Part shown: positions 21,000 to 29,442 of the stretch, piece by piece
How the letters are laid out: each line of letters begins with the position of its first letter
How positions within the stretch are numbered: the first letter of the stretch is position 1
From: an uncultured Lachnospiraceae bacterium
GTDB taxonomy: Bacteria > Bacillota > Clostridia > Lachnospirales > Lachnospiraceae
Reading direction: 5' to 3'
Length of the DNA stretch: 62,792 bases
Assembly (NCBI GenBank): GCA_900315055.1
Contig: OMXP01000022.1
Location: 1 to 62,792, forward strand
Position numbers and translations under genes: made by a program
The notes under the pieces: model-generated
What the model was told of the DNA's origin: nothing
Database searches by the model: none
Seen by the model: the letters and a program-made list of their open reading frames with translations, nothing else

Positions 21000-21359
21000 A
21001 CAGACGCAGAAATACAGGCAAAGCAGTCTTCCGGAGTCTTCGATCATTCCGGCAAACCGCACGATTATTCAGACTGCTGTTATTATTTTCCCGTCAATAT
21101 GCTACATTGCTATTGAAACATATCATGATTGCGCAGAGTGGAGAGCAGATCAGAAAACCGGCAGAAACGCCGTGTTTTTTGGTCTGCTTTTTGTTTCCCA
21201 GGGGAGGGAAACCTCTGTGCAAAGCAGTAAATACCCGGGGTATTGCAAGGAGGAAATCCTCGAGAACCTGAAGAGCGTCGCGGCAACGCCGAAGTTCTGA
21301 GAGTGCATAAGCGATGAAGCCCCGGAAGCATGTATCCGTGCATGCTCCCGGGGCCTGTT
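21000..21359. other. Gene-free stretch with hairpins before the aldo/keto reductase
   Basis: I see no convincing gene. A T-rich hairpin at about 21141-21193 (stem AGCAGA with TCTGCT, inner CGGC/GCCG) probably ends the preceding gene. It is followed by several further inverted repeats and a strong terminator at 21320-21360, which could mark a small untranslated RNA. Confidence 0.4.
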
Positions 21360-21360
21360 T
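21320..21360 (+). terminator. Strong hairpin upstream of the aldo/keto reductase
   Basis: Stem CCCCGG-A-AGCATG (21320 on) with CATGCT-C-CCGGGG (21341-21353), then CCTGTTTT. No coding sequence ends just before it on the plus strand, so it may terminate a small RNA. Confidence 0.65.
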
Positions 21361-21423
21361 TCATCTGATGAATAGCCCTATTCAGGATTGATTCTGTTCT
21401 TCGCAGGCAGTGATGCATATACT
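21360..21423 (+). promoter_or_regulatory. Shared redox-promoter element, copy A
   Basis: TTCA-N5-TGAA dyad at 21360-21372, TGAATAGC at 21369-21376, 18 bp, TGTTCT as -35 (21395-21400), a 17-bp spacer and TATACT as -10 (21418-21423). The dyad centre is about 64 bases upstream of the predicted start site. The same layout occurs at three other genes in the window. Confidence 0.65.
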
Positions 21424-21480
21424 GAATGCAGATCAGAAAAAGAACAGACAGCCGGAGAGGTCCGGCAGGAGGGAATACAC

Positions 21481-22329
21481 ATGGAAAACTTCAAGCTCAA
21501 CAACGGCACCACGATTCCGGCAGAGGGCATCGGCACGTTCCTGCTCTCCCCCGACGATGCGGAGAACGCTGTTTACTCCGCCTTCACGAACGGCTACACG
21601 ATGGTCGACACGGCAAATGCCTACATGAACGAGAAGGCGGTCGGCCGCGGTCTGAAAAAGGCCGGCGTAAAGCGGGAGGACGTCTACATCTCCACAAAGC
21701 TCTGGCCGTCGATCTACGGCGATGCCGCAAAGGCGATTGACGATACCTTAAAGCGCCTTGGCACCGACTACATCGATCTGCTGTTCCTGCATCAGCCGGT
21801 CGGCGAAATCAAAGCTGCCTACCGCACGATGGAGGATGCCGTAAAGGCCGGAAAGGTCCGCTCCCTTGGTCTTTCCAACTTCCCGATGGATGAGCTGAAG
21901 GACATCGTCGACAATGAGGAGATCAAGCCCTCTGTCATCCAGGTCGAGGCACACCCCTACTTCCCGCAGACGGAGCTCAAGAAGTACATCGCATCCTTTG
22001 GCGGCCGCATCATGGCCTGGTACCCCTTAGGCCACGGCGACAGGAGCCTTGTGAACGAGCCCGTCTTCACGGAGCTTGCAAAGAAGTATCACAAGTCCAA
22101 CGCGCAGATCATCCTTCGCTGGCACGTGCAGTCCTGCAACATCGTAATCCCCGGCTCGAAGAACCCCGCACACATCAAGGATAACATCGACATCTATGAT
22201 TTCACTCTGACCGATGAGGACATGAAGGCCATCGCCACGGTCAACAAGAACGTCCGCTACTACACGGCAACGAAGGAAGCTCTGAACGGCTACCTGCACA
22301 TGGCACCGGATTTCGATTCGCAGAAGTGA
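21481..22329 (+). CDS. Aldo/keto reductase
   Basis: A 282-residue NADPH-dependent oxidoreductase of the AKR superfamily, related to 2,5-diketogluconate reductases. The catalytic tetrad is visible: Asp in MVDTANAY (about 42), Tyr in the same motif (about 47), Lys in ISTKLWPS (about 72) and His in LLFLHQPVG (about 105). The cofactor end is IVIPGSKNPAHIKDN near 230. It probably reduces aldehydes or ketones in the cytosol. AGGAGGG precedes the ATG. It is a single-gene unit between element copy A and a strong terminator. Confidence 0.92.
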   Translation: MENFKLNNGTTIPAEGIGTFLLSPDDAENAVYSAFTNGYTMVDTANAYMNEKAVGRGLKKAGVKREDVYISTKLWPSIYGDAAKAIDDTLKRLGTDYIDLLFLHQPVGEIKAAYRTMEDAVKAGKVRSLGLSNFPMDELKDIVDNEEIKPSVIQVEAHPYFPQTELKKYIASFGGRIMAWYPLGHGDRSLVNEPVFTELAKKYHKSNAQIILRWHVQSCNIVIPGSKNPAHIKDNIDIYDFTLTDEDMKAIATVNKNVRYYTATKEALNGYLHMAPDFDSQK

Positions 22330-22348
22330 TCGTTTTCTGAGCGCAGGT

Positions 22349-22392
22349 CCCCGGACTCTCTGCCAGCCTGGCAGAAGGGTCCGGGGCTTTTT
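22349..22392 (+). terminator. Intrinsic terminator after the aldo/keto reductase
   Basis: Stem CCCCGGAC (22349-22356) with GTCCGGGG (22379-22386), an inner TCTGCCA/TGGCAGA stem, and CTTTTT. Confidence 0.9.
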
Positions 22393-22419
22393 GCATCCCG
22401 GGACATCTGCGCACATAGC

Positions 22420-22448
22420 AAAAGCCCTGCGGCAGTCTGCCGCAGGGC
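22420..22448 (-). terminator. Intrinsic terminator after the 48-residue protein gene
   Basis: Perfect stem GCCCTGCGGCA (22424-22434) with TGCCGCAGGGC (22438-22448). On the minus strand it is followed by TTTTGC. It lies 39 bases past the stop at 22487. Confidence 0.85.
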
Positions 22449-22486
22449 CATCGATCTTTATTCTGTTATCCGATTTTCGCTCTGGA

Positions 22487-22633
22487 TCAGAAGAACATGT
22501 TGCGGTATCCGACTCTGCTGTACATCTCGCCGTACCACTCCAGCGAAGCCTTCATATAGTCCCTGAACCGCTCGCCAAGAGTCTTCTTCGAATTCTTTGC
22601 GACATGCTCGTTCTTCTTTGTCATCTCAGTCAT
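22487..22633 (-). CDS. Small basic protein of 48 residues
   Basis: Not recognised. Sequence begins MTEMTKKNEHVAKNSKKTLG. The N-terminal half is basic and the C-terminal half aromatic (YMKASLEWYGEMYSRVGYRNMFF), likely one amphipathic helix with membrane affinity. The case for a real gene is an ideal AGGAGG site 8 bases before the ATG and a dedicated terminator just after the stop. Longer in-frame starts lack such a site. It lies upstream-to-downstream after the TMEM175-like gene but 163 bases away. Confidence 0.65.
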   Translation of the reverse strand: MTEMTKKNEHVAKNSKKTLGERFRDYMKASLEWYGEMYSRVGYRNMFF

Positions 22634-22796
22634 GATTCTTACCTCCTGGTTTCTTATCTGATGCCCCCATGATAGTGCCCCGTCGGTTCCGGGTCTCTCC
22701 AAAACCGATTCAAAAGTACTCAGATCTTGCATCAGGCGATGAACATCCGGGAAAAAGCCGAATCCATGGCTTCTAATGACTGCTCAAATGATGACT

Positions 22797-23411
22797 CTAA
22801 GATTCCTGTCCTTCCTTTTGTTCCTTTCCCTTTTTCCGGAGCGTTACCCGGCCTACCACCATGTAGAGGGCTGCAGCCAGTACGCCGATCTCGACGATCG
22901 GAGGATAGAAGACAACGCCGAGGACAAAGCCTGCGATCTTGATCACAAGATCAATCCGGAGGTTCCTCTCCGCAAAGTCGATGTAGCTGCAGGCTCCCGT
23001 ATCTTTGTTATCCCTGTTCATGCTGGTGTAGAGCCAGTAGAGATGCAGGGTCGTGCAGATGATGATCGCACCGTATGCCCCCTGAATGGCGCGCTTCCCG
23101 CTCCAGTCGATGAGAAGGCTGGTGACGTAGGGCACAAAGGATGCCCAGAACATCAGTGCGATGCTGATCCACACCGTTCTCTGGGAGACCCGCTCAATCC
23201 GGTCCCACGCGATGTGCAGGGCAGTCCACATGCTTCCCAGCCAGAAGAAGCTGATCGCATAGGCCACATAGGCGTGCCAGTTACTGAGAATCGCCGCAAG
23301 CGTCGGCTCGGAAGGCTTTGCAAGCTCGAGTACCAGGATCGTCATGATGATGGCAAGGATCGCGTCCATGAACGCTCCGAGCCGCTCCTTGCTGAAAAAC
23401 AGCTTATCCAT
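22797..23411 (-). CDS. TMEM175-like (DUF1211) membrane channel protein
   Basis: About 204 residues with six predicted membrane segments. The first helix carries the family pattern ERLGAFMDAILAIIMTILVLEL (residues 10-31), a variant of the RxxxFSD signature, here F-M-D. Bacterial members form tetrameric potassium-leak channels, so this is a probable ion channel of the inner membrane. Family length is about 200, so it is complete. The C-terminus is basic (RKKGKEQKEGQES). AAAGGAG precedes the ATG and a good promoter lies at 23471-23499. Confidence 0.85.
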   Translation of the reverse strand: MDKLFFSKERLGAFMDAILAIIMTILVLELAKPSEPTLAAILSNWHAYVAYAISFFWLGSMWTALHIAWDRIERVSQRTVWISIALMFWASFVPYVTSLLIDWSGKRAIQGAYGAIIICTTLHLYWLYTSMNRDNKDTGACSYIDFAERNLRIDLVIKIAGFVLGVVFYPPIVEIGVLAAALYMVVGRVTLRKKGKEQKEGQES

Positions 23412-23470
23412 AAGTGATCTCCTTTCCCTCATTCCGCTCCGGACCCGGAAGGTCCTGCAAAAGCAACGTC

Positions 23471-23499
23471 ATTGTACGAATACGGGGCCCCGATTGCAA
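23471..23499 (-). promoter_or_regulatory. Promoter of the TMEM175-like gene
   Basis: TTGCAA (23499-23494), a 17-bp spacer containing the palindrome CGGGGCCCCG, and TACAAT (23476-23471) on the minus strand. The predicted leader is about 50 bases. Confidence 0.65.
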
Positions 23500-23521
23500 G
23501 GAAAGGATGCGCTTTCGATTA

Positions 23522-23586
23522 TTCTCTTCATGAATAGCGGTTTTCGAAACGGATATTGTACAGGAGAGGGGATGAAGCCTTACGGT
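23522..23586 (+). promoter_or_regulatory. Shared redox-promoter element, copy B
   Basis: TTCT-N5-TGAA dyad (23522-23534), TGAATAGC (23531-23538), 18 bp containing TTTCGAAA, and TGTACA as -35 (23557-23562). The -10 region is poor (TACGGT at 18 bp), which would fit an activator-dependent promoter of the alcohol dehydrogenase. Confidence 0.6.
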
Positions 23587-23627
23587 AATGACATAAAGAC
23601 ACAGATTGATTTCCATGGAGGTGAATG

Positions 23628-24815
23628 ATGAACTCGTTTCAGTATGCAGGAATGCCCGATGTCATTTTCGGAGAGGGTGCTCTGAAGACCGCCCTTGATG
23701 CCCGTCTTCCAAAGGTTGGTCAAAACGTCCTTCTTGCCTATGGCGGAGGCTCGATCAAAAAGAACGGGATCTATGATGCTGTGATGGAGCTCCTTTCCGC
23801 CCACGGCAAAACCGTGACCGGGTTCTCCGGCATCATGGCAAATCCCACCTATGCAAAGGTCCAGGAGGGCGCAGCGCTTGTCCGGGAGAATCACATCGAC
23901 TTTATCCTCGCCGTAGGAGGTGGCTCCGTCATCGACAGCTGCAAGATCGTCTCGGCGCAGGCAAAGATGGAGCAGGACATCTGGAAATCCGAATTCACCG
24001 ATCACGTCTATCCCACCGCGTTTGTCCCCTTCGGCGCGGTGGTGACCGTATCCGGCACGGGCGCCGAGATGAATGGCGGCGCCGTGATCACGAACGAGGA
24101 GACGAAACAGAAGAACGGCATGGGCGGTGCGATGGCAGACTTTGTCATCCTCGATCCCTCGTATACCTTAAGCGTCCCGATGCGCCAGGCAATCTCCGGT
24201 GCCTTCGACACCCTCTCCCACTGCATGGAGACCTACTTCGGAAAGCCCTCTGCGACAAACGTCTCCGATGAGATGAATGAGGCCGTGATGCAGAACGTCA
24301 TCCGGAACATCCGTGCGATGATCCGGGATCCCAGAGACGTCGCCGTCCGCTCCGAGCTCATGTGGGACTCCTCGATGGCAGAGAACGGAATCCTGAAGAT
24401 CGGCAAACAGACCGACTTCCAGAACCACATGATCGAGCATCAGCTCGGCGCCTACACGGACTGCAACCACGGCCAGGGGCTTGCGGTCATTCACCCGGCC
24501 GTCTACCGCCACCTTGCAGAAGACAACACGGCAAAGTTCTGCCGCTTTGCCGAAAAGGTCTTTCACCTGTCAAAGGACGGCAGAACCGATCTCGAGTTTG
24601 CTCTCGCCGGCATCAAAGCCCTTGAGGATTTCATCAGGGAGATCGGTCTTCCGACGACTCTTACGGAACTGAAGGCAAACATGCGTCCCGGATCTGTCGA
24701 TCCCACGGATGAGACCATTCTCCGGAAGGTCGCAGACACCTGTGTCATCACCCCCGGCTGCGCACGGCAGATGAGCCGGGATGAGATCTTTGAGATCCTG
24801 AAGGAGTGCATCTGA
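23628..24815 (+). CDS. Iron-containing alcohol dehydrogenase (YqhD/BdhA-like)
   Basis: A 395-residue group III alcohol dehydrogenase. The nucleotide loop GGGSVIDSCKIV is near residue 98. Metal ligands fit Asp near 195 (AFDTLSHCMETYF with the first His/Asp), His in QNHMIEHQLGAYTDCNHGQGLAVIHP (about 265-290). The sequence resembles NADPH-dependent butanol dehydrogenases that reduce aldehydes to alcohols. GGAGG is six bases from the ATG at 23628; an ATG at 23625 is also possible. The stop overlaps the esterase start (TGATG), so both are made from one message under element copy B. Confidence 0.92.
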   Translation: MNSFQYAGMPDVIFGEGALKTALDARLPKVGQNVLLAYGGGSIKKNGIYDAVMELLSAHGKTVTGFSGIMANPTYAKVQEGAALVRENHIDFILAVGGGSVIDSCKIVSAQAKMEQDIWKSEFTDHVYPTAFVPFGAVVTVSGTGAEMNGGAVITNEETKQKNGMGGAMADFVILDPSYTLSVPMRQAISGAFDTLSHCMETYFGKPSATNVSDEMNEAVMQNVIRNIRAMIRDPRDVAVRSELMWDSSMAENGILKIGKQTDFQNHMIEHQLGAYTDCNHGQGLAVIHPAVYRHLAEDNTAKFCRFAEKVFHLSKDGRTDLEFALAGIKALEDFIREIGLPTTLTELKANMRPGSVDPTDETILRKVADTCVITPGCARQMSRDEIFEILKECI

Positions 24816-26470
24816 TGCGAAGCAGAAAAGCCATGGTACTTGCGGCAGTGCTCTCTCTGAGCGTTCTTCTTGCCGCCTGCGGCAGCACCAAAGCCGCAGA
24901 AACTGCAGCCACATCTTCCGACACGGCCGCGGCAGAATCCGCAGCCTCCGATACAGGCGTCGGCCCTGCTGCCATCGCGGCGGGCACCAATGCGGAAAGT
25001 GACACCCCTGCCACCGCCTCTTCGGATACCACCGTCACCGTGACCGGCGGGCAGATCGAGGGATCCGTCGAGAACGGCGTCTATCAGTATCTCGGTGTTC
25101 CCTATGCGGAAGCAACCGAGCTGTTCACGCCGGCATCCGAGGTAACCCCCTGGGAGGGTGTCCGGGAGGCGACATCCTACGGTCCCATCTCCTATCAGAG
25201 CGGCATGTTCGGGTCGGGCGCCGGCAGTTCTTCGGACAACGAGAGCAACAACTGCCAGAACCTGAACCTCTGGACTCCCGGCCTTGATGATGCAAAACGT
25301 CCGGTCATGGTCTGGCTCCACGGCGGCGGCTTCTCCACGGGCTCCGCAAATCAGGACGACTACAACGGCGCGGACCTTGCAGCCGATGAGAACGTCGTGG
25401 TGGTCGGCGTAAACCACCGGCTAGGCGTCTACGGGTTCCTGAACCTTACGCAGTACGGAGAGAAGTATCAGGACTCCGCAAATGTCGGACTCCTCGACAT
25501 CATCGATGCCCTGCAGTGGATTCAGGACAACATCGAGACCTTCGGCGGCGATTCCTCGAACGTGACCCTCTTCGGGCAGTCGGGCGGTGGCGCCAAGGTC
25601 CTCGCCCTGATGTCATCCCCGAGAGCCTCCGGTCTTTTCGAGCGCGGCATCGTGGAGTCGGGAGCTACGGAGACGATGGGCGTCGTCTTTACGCCGGAAG
25701 AGCAGAGCGAGGCGATCGCGGACGAGACCCTGAACACCCTCGGAATCAGCGCAGACGACATCGAAGACATTCAGAACGTCTCCAACGACGACCTGATGAG
25801 CGCCTCGACCGATGCCGAATACACGATTGCGCAGCGCTATCAGATCCCGCAGGCCTTCGGTCAGGGCTATGCCTATGAGTGGGAGCCTGTGATCGACGGC
25901 GATGTCCTGCCGGAGGACCCGGTGCAGGAGAATGGCTTTGCCGATGCGGCATCGCCCTATGGCCTTCTCATCGGCTCGAACCTCAATGAGTGGAACATCT
26001 GGATGGCATCCGCCCTTCGTCACAACGTGACAAACGAGATCACACAGGCGTACGAGGCGGCTTATCCGAATGAGGACCCGTCCGGCGCCGCGGACGTGGA
26101 CACGCTCCTTCGCCTGCCGATCCTGAAGATCACGGCGCACAAGGCCGATCAGTCGGCACAGGATGGTGCCGGCAGGGTCTACAGCTACGTCTTCACAAAA
26201 CAGAGCGGCAGCCTGTTCTCGAGCGGTGTTGGCCACGGCGCAGAGATCCCCTACGTCTTCGGCCACGAGAGCGGAAGCTTCGGACGGGAAATGGAGGATC
26301 TCTGGGCATCCTTTGCAAGGGACGGCGTCCCCTCCGCGGACGGCGTGGAGACCTGGGAGCCCTACACGAGGGATGGCGGTGCCGTCATGATTCTCAATGA
26401 CGATACCTACCTTGCCCACCACCATGACGAAGAGCTCCTGCACCTCCTTGCTCCGGACTATGTCTGGTAG
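24815..26470 (+). CDS. Lipoprotein type-B carboxylesterase
   Basis: A 551-residue secreted lipoprotein. A signal peptide ends in the lipobox LLAAC (Cys about 22), followed by an Ala/Ser/Thr linker of about 55 residues. The alpha/beta hydrolase has the oxyanion motif WLHGGGFSTGS near 165, the nucleophile elbow VTLFGQSGGGAKV with Ser near 255, and the catalytic His in SSGVGHGAEIPYVFG near 475. It should cleave carboxylic esters outside the cell, perhaps acylated sugars or host esters. AAGGAG precedes the ATG, which overlaps the dehydrogenase stop by one base. Pairing of an esterase with an aldehyde/alcohol enzyme suggests handling of released alcohols. Confidence 0.9.
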   Translation: MRSRKAMVLAAVLSLSVLLAACGSTKAAETAATSSDTAAAESAASDTGVGPAAIAAGTNAESDTPATASSDTTVTVTGGQIEGSVENGVYQYLGVPYAEATELFTPASEVTPWEGVREATSYGPISYQSGMFGSGAGSSSDNESNNCQNLNLWTPGLDDAKRPVMVWLHGGGFSTGSANQDDYNGADLAADENVVVVGVNHRLGVYGFLNLTQYGEKYQDSANVGLLDIIDALQWIQDNIETFGGDSSNVTLFGQSGGGAKVLALMSSPRASGLFERGIVESGATETMGVVFTPEEQSEAIADETLNTLGISADDIEDIQNVSNDDLMSASTDAEYTIAQRYQIPQAFGQGYAYEWEPVIDGDVLPEDPVQENGFADAASPYGLLIGSNLNEWNIWMASALRHNVTNEITQAYEAAYPNEDPSGAADVDTLLRLPILKITAHKADQSAQDGAGRVYSYVFTKQSGSLFSSGVGHGAEIPYVFGHESGSFGREMEDLWASFARDGVPSADGVETWEPYTRDGGAVMILNDDTYLAHHHDEELLHLLAPDYVW

Positions 26471-26471
26471 C

Positions 26472-26503
26472 AGACACAGGACACCTTCCGTCCTCTGTCT
26501 TTG
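26472..26503 (+). terminator. First terminator after the esterase gene
   Basis: Stem AGACACAGGAC (26472-26482) with GTCCTCTGTCT (26490-26500), one mismatch, then TTTG. Confidence 0.6.
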
Positions 26504-26516
26504 AATATACTTCATC

Positions 26517-26549
26517 GAAAAAGCCTGCCACACGGCAGGCTTTTTCGAT
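26517..26549. terminator. Bidirectional terminator between convergent genes
   Basis: AAAGCCTGCC, ACAC, GGCAGGCTTTTT at about 26519-26544, flanked by A- and T-tracts. It serves both the plus-strand esterase and the minus-strand SGNH-LRR gene. Confidence 0.9.
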
Positions 26550-26612
26550 TCCGATGATTCTTCTGATCTTTCTCTTCTTCTCTTTTCTTTCCCAGTCCTT
26601 CTTCTCCGGTCT

Positions 26613-28040
26613 CTATTCCGGAAGGTCGCTGACCGGCAGGATCCGGTCCGCGTACTGGGACCAGAAGTAGTTCACCTTGTAATCGGAAAGTGCCGTATCC
26701 GGCACGTAGAGCATCGCTGCCGTCCCGTCAAGAAGCCCTGTCCCCACGATGCAGGAGGATGGCTCCTTCGATTCCAGGACGATGGCACGAAGCGCGCTGC
26801 AGCCCTCAAAGGCGCCGTCCTCGATCTGCCCCACGCTCTCCGGGATCGTCACCTTCGTGAGGGTAGTATTCCCCGCGTACGTATCGGCCGTCAGAACGCT
26901 CTTCTTTTCTTTCTGCGCGGTCTCCTCTTCTCCCGATTCCCGTGATGTTTCTTCCTCTTCTGTCTTCTCCGGAACGCCCCGGACCATGCCGTAGGTCGGA
27001 AGGGACGTTTCCGAATTGTCCTCCGAGACGGCCTTCAGCTCCCACACGAGAAGCCCCGTGAACAGGATCCTTCCCTTATCGTTCAGGTGGAAGTTGGTGT
27101 CATAGAAATACTCCTGCGGCAGGATACATGCGTACGGATCCGAGAGGACGGGCACCGTGATCTTCTCTTCCAGCGCTTTGCAGAAGGTCTCTGCCTCACC
27201 CTCGATCTCCCCCTCCGATGCCGCTTTCGTCTCCGCCTTCACGGAGGCCTCATTCATCGGTCCGAAGTGGAAGTACACCAAGGCCCCTTTGTCTTTACAC
27301 TGCCGGGCAAAGGTATCGACAAGTTCTGCCCACTCGTCTGTGATGATCGAAGGATTCAGGTCCACCGGTGTTGCAAGGTCTGCCCCGTCCGCCATGACGT
27401 TGTCTGTTGCAAGGCCGTACTTCAGGTTTCCGTCGTCCGTAAAGGAGCGCCTTGCATAGATGCCCTCGGGGTCCGGCGTGCTGTCCGTGAAGTAATGCCT
27501 TGCCTTCTGCACCGCAAGGTCCGGGAGGGCAAAGACTGCCTTCTTCCTTCGGCTGCCCGAAAGGCACTCCAGCATCGACAGGTCCCCGTCCGCTGCCTGC
27601 AGGAAGACCTTCGGGTCGAAGAAGTTCTCATACATCTGTGCCTGCTGCTCGCAGAAGACGATGACCGTATCCCCCGTTTGGATATCCGGGAGAGCCAGAT
27701 CCAGCATCGCCCCGAGACCGAAGCCCGCATAGGAGCCGAAGTTCACCGCGCTCTTCGACAGTTCCTGCGCAAGGAGCGCCGTGTCGACGCCAAAGACGAC
27801 ACTGCTGCCGCCGATGCAGACAATGCGCCCGGACGCAGTCCCGTTCTCCTGGGCAAGAATCCTCCTCTTGTATTTCAGCTCCCCGGAAAACGTGCTGTCA
27901 TACTGGGCGGGTAGAAACAGTCCGACCAGCAGGGCGCCGATAAGCAGGGCAAGGGAGAGGATGGCACAGAAAACCGGAAGCAGAAGGCCTTGCCCTCTGC
28001 CCCTTTGGGAGTCTCTTCTGTTTTTGCTCTCGTTTTCCAT
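26613..28040 (-). CDS. Membrane-anchored SGNH-like protein with C-terminal BspA-type LRR
   Basis: About 475 residues. One membrane segment (about 19-43) is followed by an extracellular SGNH/AlgX/DltD-like domain with block I IVCIGGSSVVFG (Ser near 79) and the terminal DTNFHLNDKGRI block holding the Asp and His of the catalytic set. A Glu-rich linker leads to a BspA-type leucine-rich repeat (TIPESVGQIEDGAFEGCSAL, about 410-430). The pairing with MBOAT, whose stop is one base away, matches DltB-DltD and PatA/PatB-type systems in which the SGNH protein transfers the acyl group to a surface glycan. The start has a poor binding site, so it is probably coupled to the MBOAT gene. Confidence 0.8.
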   Translation of the reverse strand: MENESKNRRDSQRGRGQGLLLPVFCAILSLALLIGALLVGLFLPAQYDSTFSGELKYKRRILAQENGTASGRIVCIGGSSVVFGVDTALLAQELSKSAVNFGSYAGFGLGAMLDLALPDIQTGDTVIVFCEQQAQMYENFFDPKVFLQAADGDLSMLECLSGSRRKKAVFALPDLAVQKARHYFTDSTPDPEGIYARRSFTDDGNLKYGLATDNVMADGADLATPVDLNPSIITDEWAELVDTFARQCKDKGALVYFHFGPMNEASVKAETKAASEGEIEGEAETFCKALEEKITVPVLSDPYACILPQEYFYDTNFHLNDKGRILFTGLLVWELKAVSEDNSETSLPTYGMVRGVPEKTEEEETSRESGEEETAQKEKKSVLTADTYAGNTTLTKVTIPESVGQIEDGAFEGCSALRAIVLESKEPSSCIVGTGLLDGTAAMLYVPDTALSDYKVNYFWSQYADRILPVSDLPE

Positions 28041-28041
28041 G

Positions 28042-29442
28042 CTAAAACCTGAAATAGATAAACGCATTGTCGACGCCCTGGTTCTGATGAAGCAGGAAGG
28101 TCAGGACAGTCAGAAGTCCCATCGTAAAGAAGATGGCTGCCCGCCTCCGAAGATAGAGTACAGACAGATCCTCTTTCCCCGTGCTCTCCCGGTCCAGAAG
28201 GTAGAGGCTGAGGATTGCGGGAATGAGAAGCACCGCCTCCCTTACGCTCCCAAAGACCCCTGCAAGCTCCGGAATGGAAACACCGCCGGAAAACAGGCAG
28301 GAGAAGAGGGTGAGTGCCCTCCCCGTGTTCTCTGCCCGGAAGAAGATCCAGCAGAGCGACACCAGAAGGAAGGTGAGGATCGTTCGGACAGCCCGGACCG
28401 GCGCTGTCATCTCCTGTTCCTTTCCAGTTCCCGTCAGGATCTCAAGGCAGATGAGAAGGCCGCTCGAAAGCCCCCAGAAGAGGTAGTGGAGGCCGCTCCC
28501 GTGCCAGAGGCCGCTGAGGGAAAAGACGAGAAGGATGTTTACAAGGTGCCTTGCTTTCCCCCTCCTCGATCCTCCGAGCGGGATGTAGACATAGTCCCGA
28601 AACCACCGGTTCAGAGAGATATGCCACCTGCGGTAGAAGGAGCTGACCGATGTCGAAAGGTACGGCATCCGGAAGTTCTCCATGAGCCGGATCCCGAGGA
28701 GCAGGCTGCTGCCCCGTGCGATGTCCGTGTAGCCGGAAAAGTCCCCGTAGATCTGAAACGAGAACAGGATGGCACCAAGAAGCACCGTAAACCCCGCCGG
28801 GTGCTCCATCGAAAAGACCGTATCCACCAGAGCCGCGATGCTGTCCGCGATCACGACCTTCTTGAAGTACCCCCGGACCATCAGGGAAAGGCCCTCGAGC
28901 TTTTCGTTTCCGGACGGCGTCCGGTCCAGGGTCTTCATCTGCGGGAGAAGATCCCCCGCCCGCTCGATGGGGCCTGCGACAAGCTGGGGAAAGAAGGAGA
29001 GGTAGAGCGCATAGTACAGCGGGTTCTTTTCGTGCCCGGTCCTGCCGCTGCTCACATCGATCACATACGAAAGCGCCTGAAAGGTATAGAACGAGATCCC
29101 GGCGGGGATGATGCCGCCTTTGAAGGCATCGGAAAACAGCCCCGCATACTTGAACACGGCAAGGACCGCAAGCGGAACGATGACACCGATCGCGGTGACA
29201 AGGCGCCGTCTTTTGTCCGCCTGCTCTCCCCCTTCCAGGCGAAGCGCTGCAGCCCTGCCTGCCAGTACCCAGGTGAGCACGATCTCCCCGAAAAACAGCA
29301 GGGCAAAGCGCGGCTCCATGAGGACATAGAACAGCGCGCTCTCGAAAAGAAGGAGCACGGTCCTTCCCTTTTTCCGAAGCCTTCGATAAACCAGAAGAAG
29401 GACGGGATAGAGGATCAGAAAGTACGGTGACAGGAAGTTCAC
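28042..29442 (-). CDS. MBOAT-family membrane O-acyltransferase
   Basis: A 466-residue polytopic protein of the AlgI/DltB family, about eleven membrane segments. The signature region is intact: RRWHISLNRWFRDYVYIPLGG near 310-330 and the catalytic His in SGLWHGSGLHYLFWG near 355. Such proteins pass acyl groups across the membrane to a partner that modifies an exported polymer. It overlaps the small membrane protein upstream by 4 bases and touches the SGNH-LRR gene downstream, so the unit is a single translational cluster. A dlt operon is unlikely, since dltA and dltC are absent. Confidence 0.93.
   Translation of the reverse strand: MNFLSPYFLILYPVLLLVYRRLRKKGRTVLLLFESALFYVLMEPRFALLFFGEIVLTWVLAGRAAALRLEGGEQADKRRRLVTAIGVIVPLAVLAVFKYAGLFSDAFKGGIIPAGISFYTFQALSYVIDVSSGRTGHEKNPLYYALYLSFFPQLVAGPIERAGDLLPQMKTLDRTPSGNEKLEGLSLMVRGYFKKVVIADSIAALVDTVFSMEHPAGFTVLLGAILFSFQIYGDFSGYTDIARGSSLLLGIRLMENFRMPYLSTSVSSFYRRWHISLNRWFRDYVYIPLGGSRRGKARHLVNILLVFSLSGLWHGSGLHYLFWGLSSGLLICLEILTGTGKEQEMTAPVRAVRTILTFLLVSLCWIFFRAENTGRALTLFSCLFSGGVSIPELAGVFGSVREAVLLIPAILSLYLLDRESTGKEDLSVLYLRRRAAIFFTMGLLTVLTFLLHQNQGVDNAFIYFRF

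Noticed and set aside
21110..21418. Minus-strand frame of 102 codons upstream of the aldo/keto reductase
   Set aside because: It crosses a terminator hairpin and the redox element, has no binding site and no motif.
27781..29430. 549-codon plus-strand frame opposite the MBOAT gene
   Set aside because: Composition is Pro/Arg/Glu-rich as expected for antisense of GC-rich coding; the minus strand has clear MBOAT motifs.
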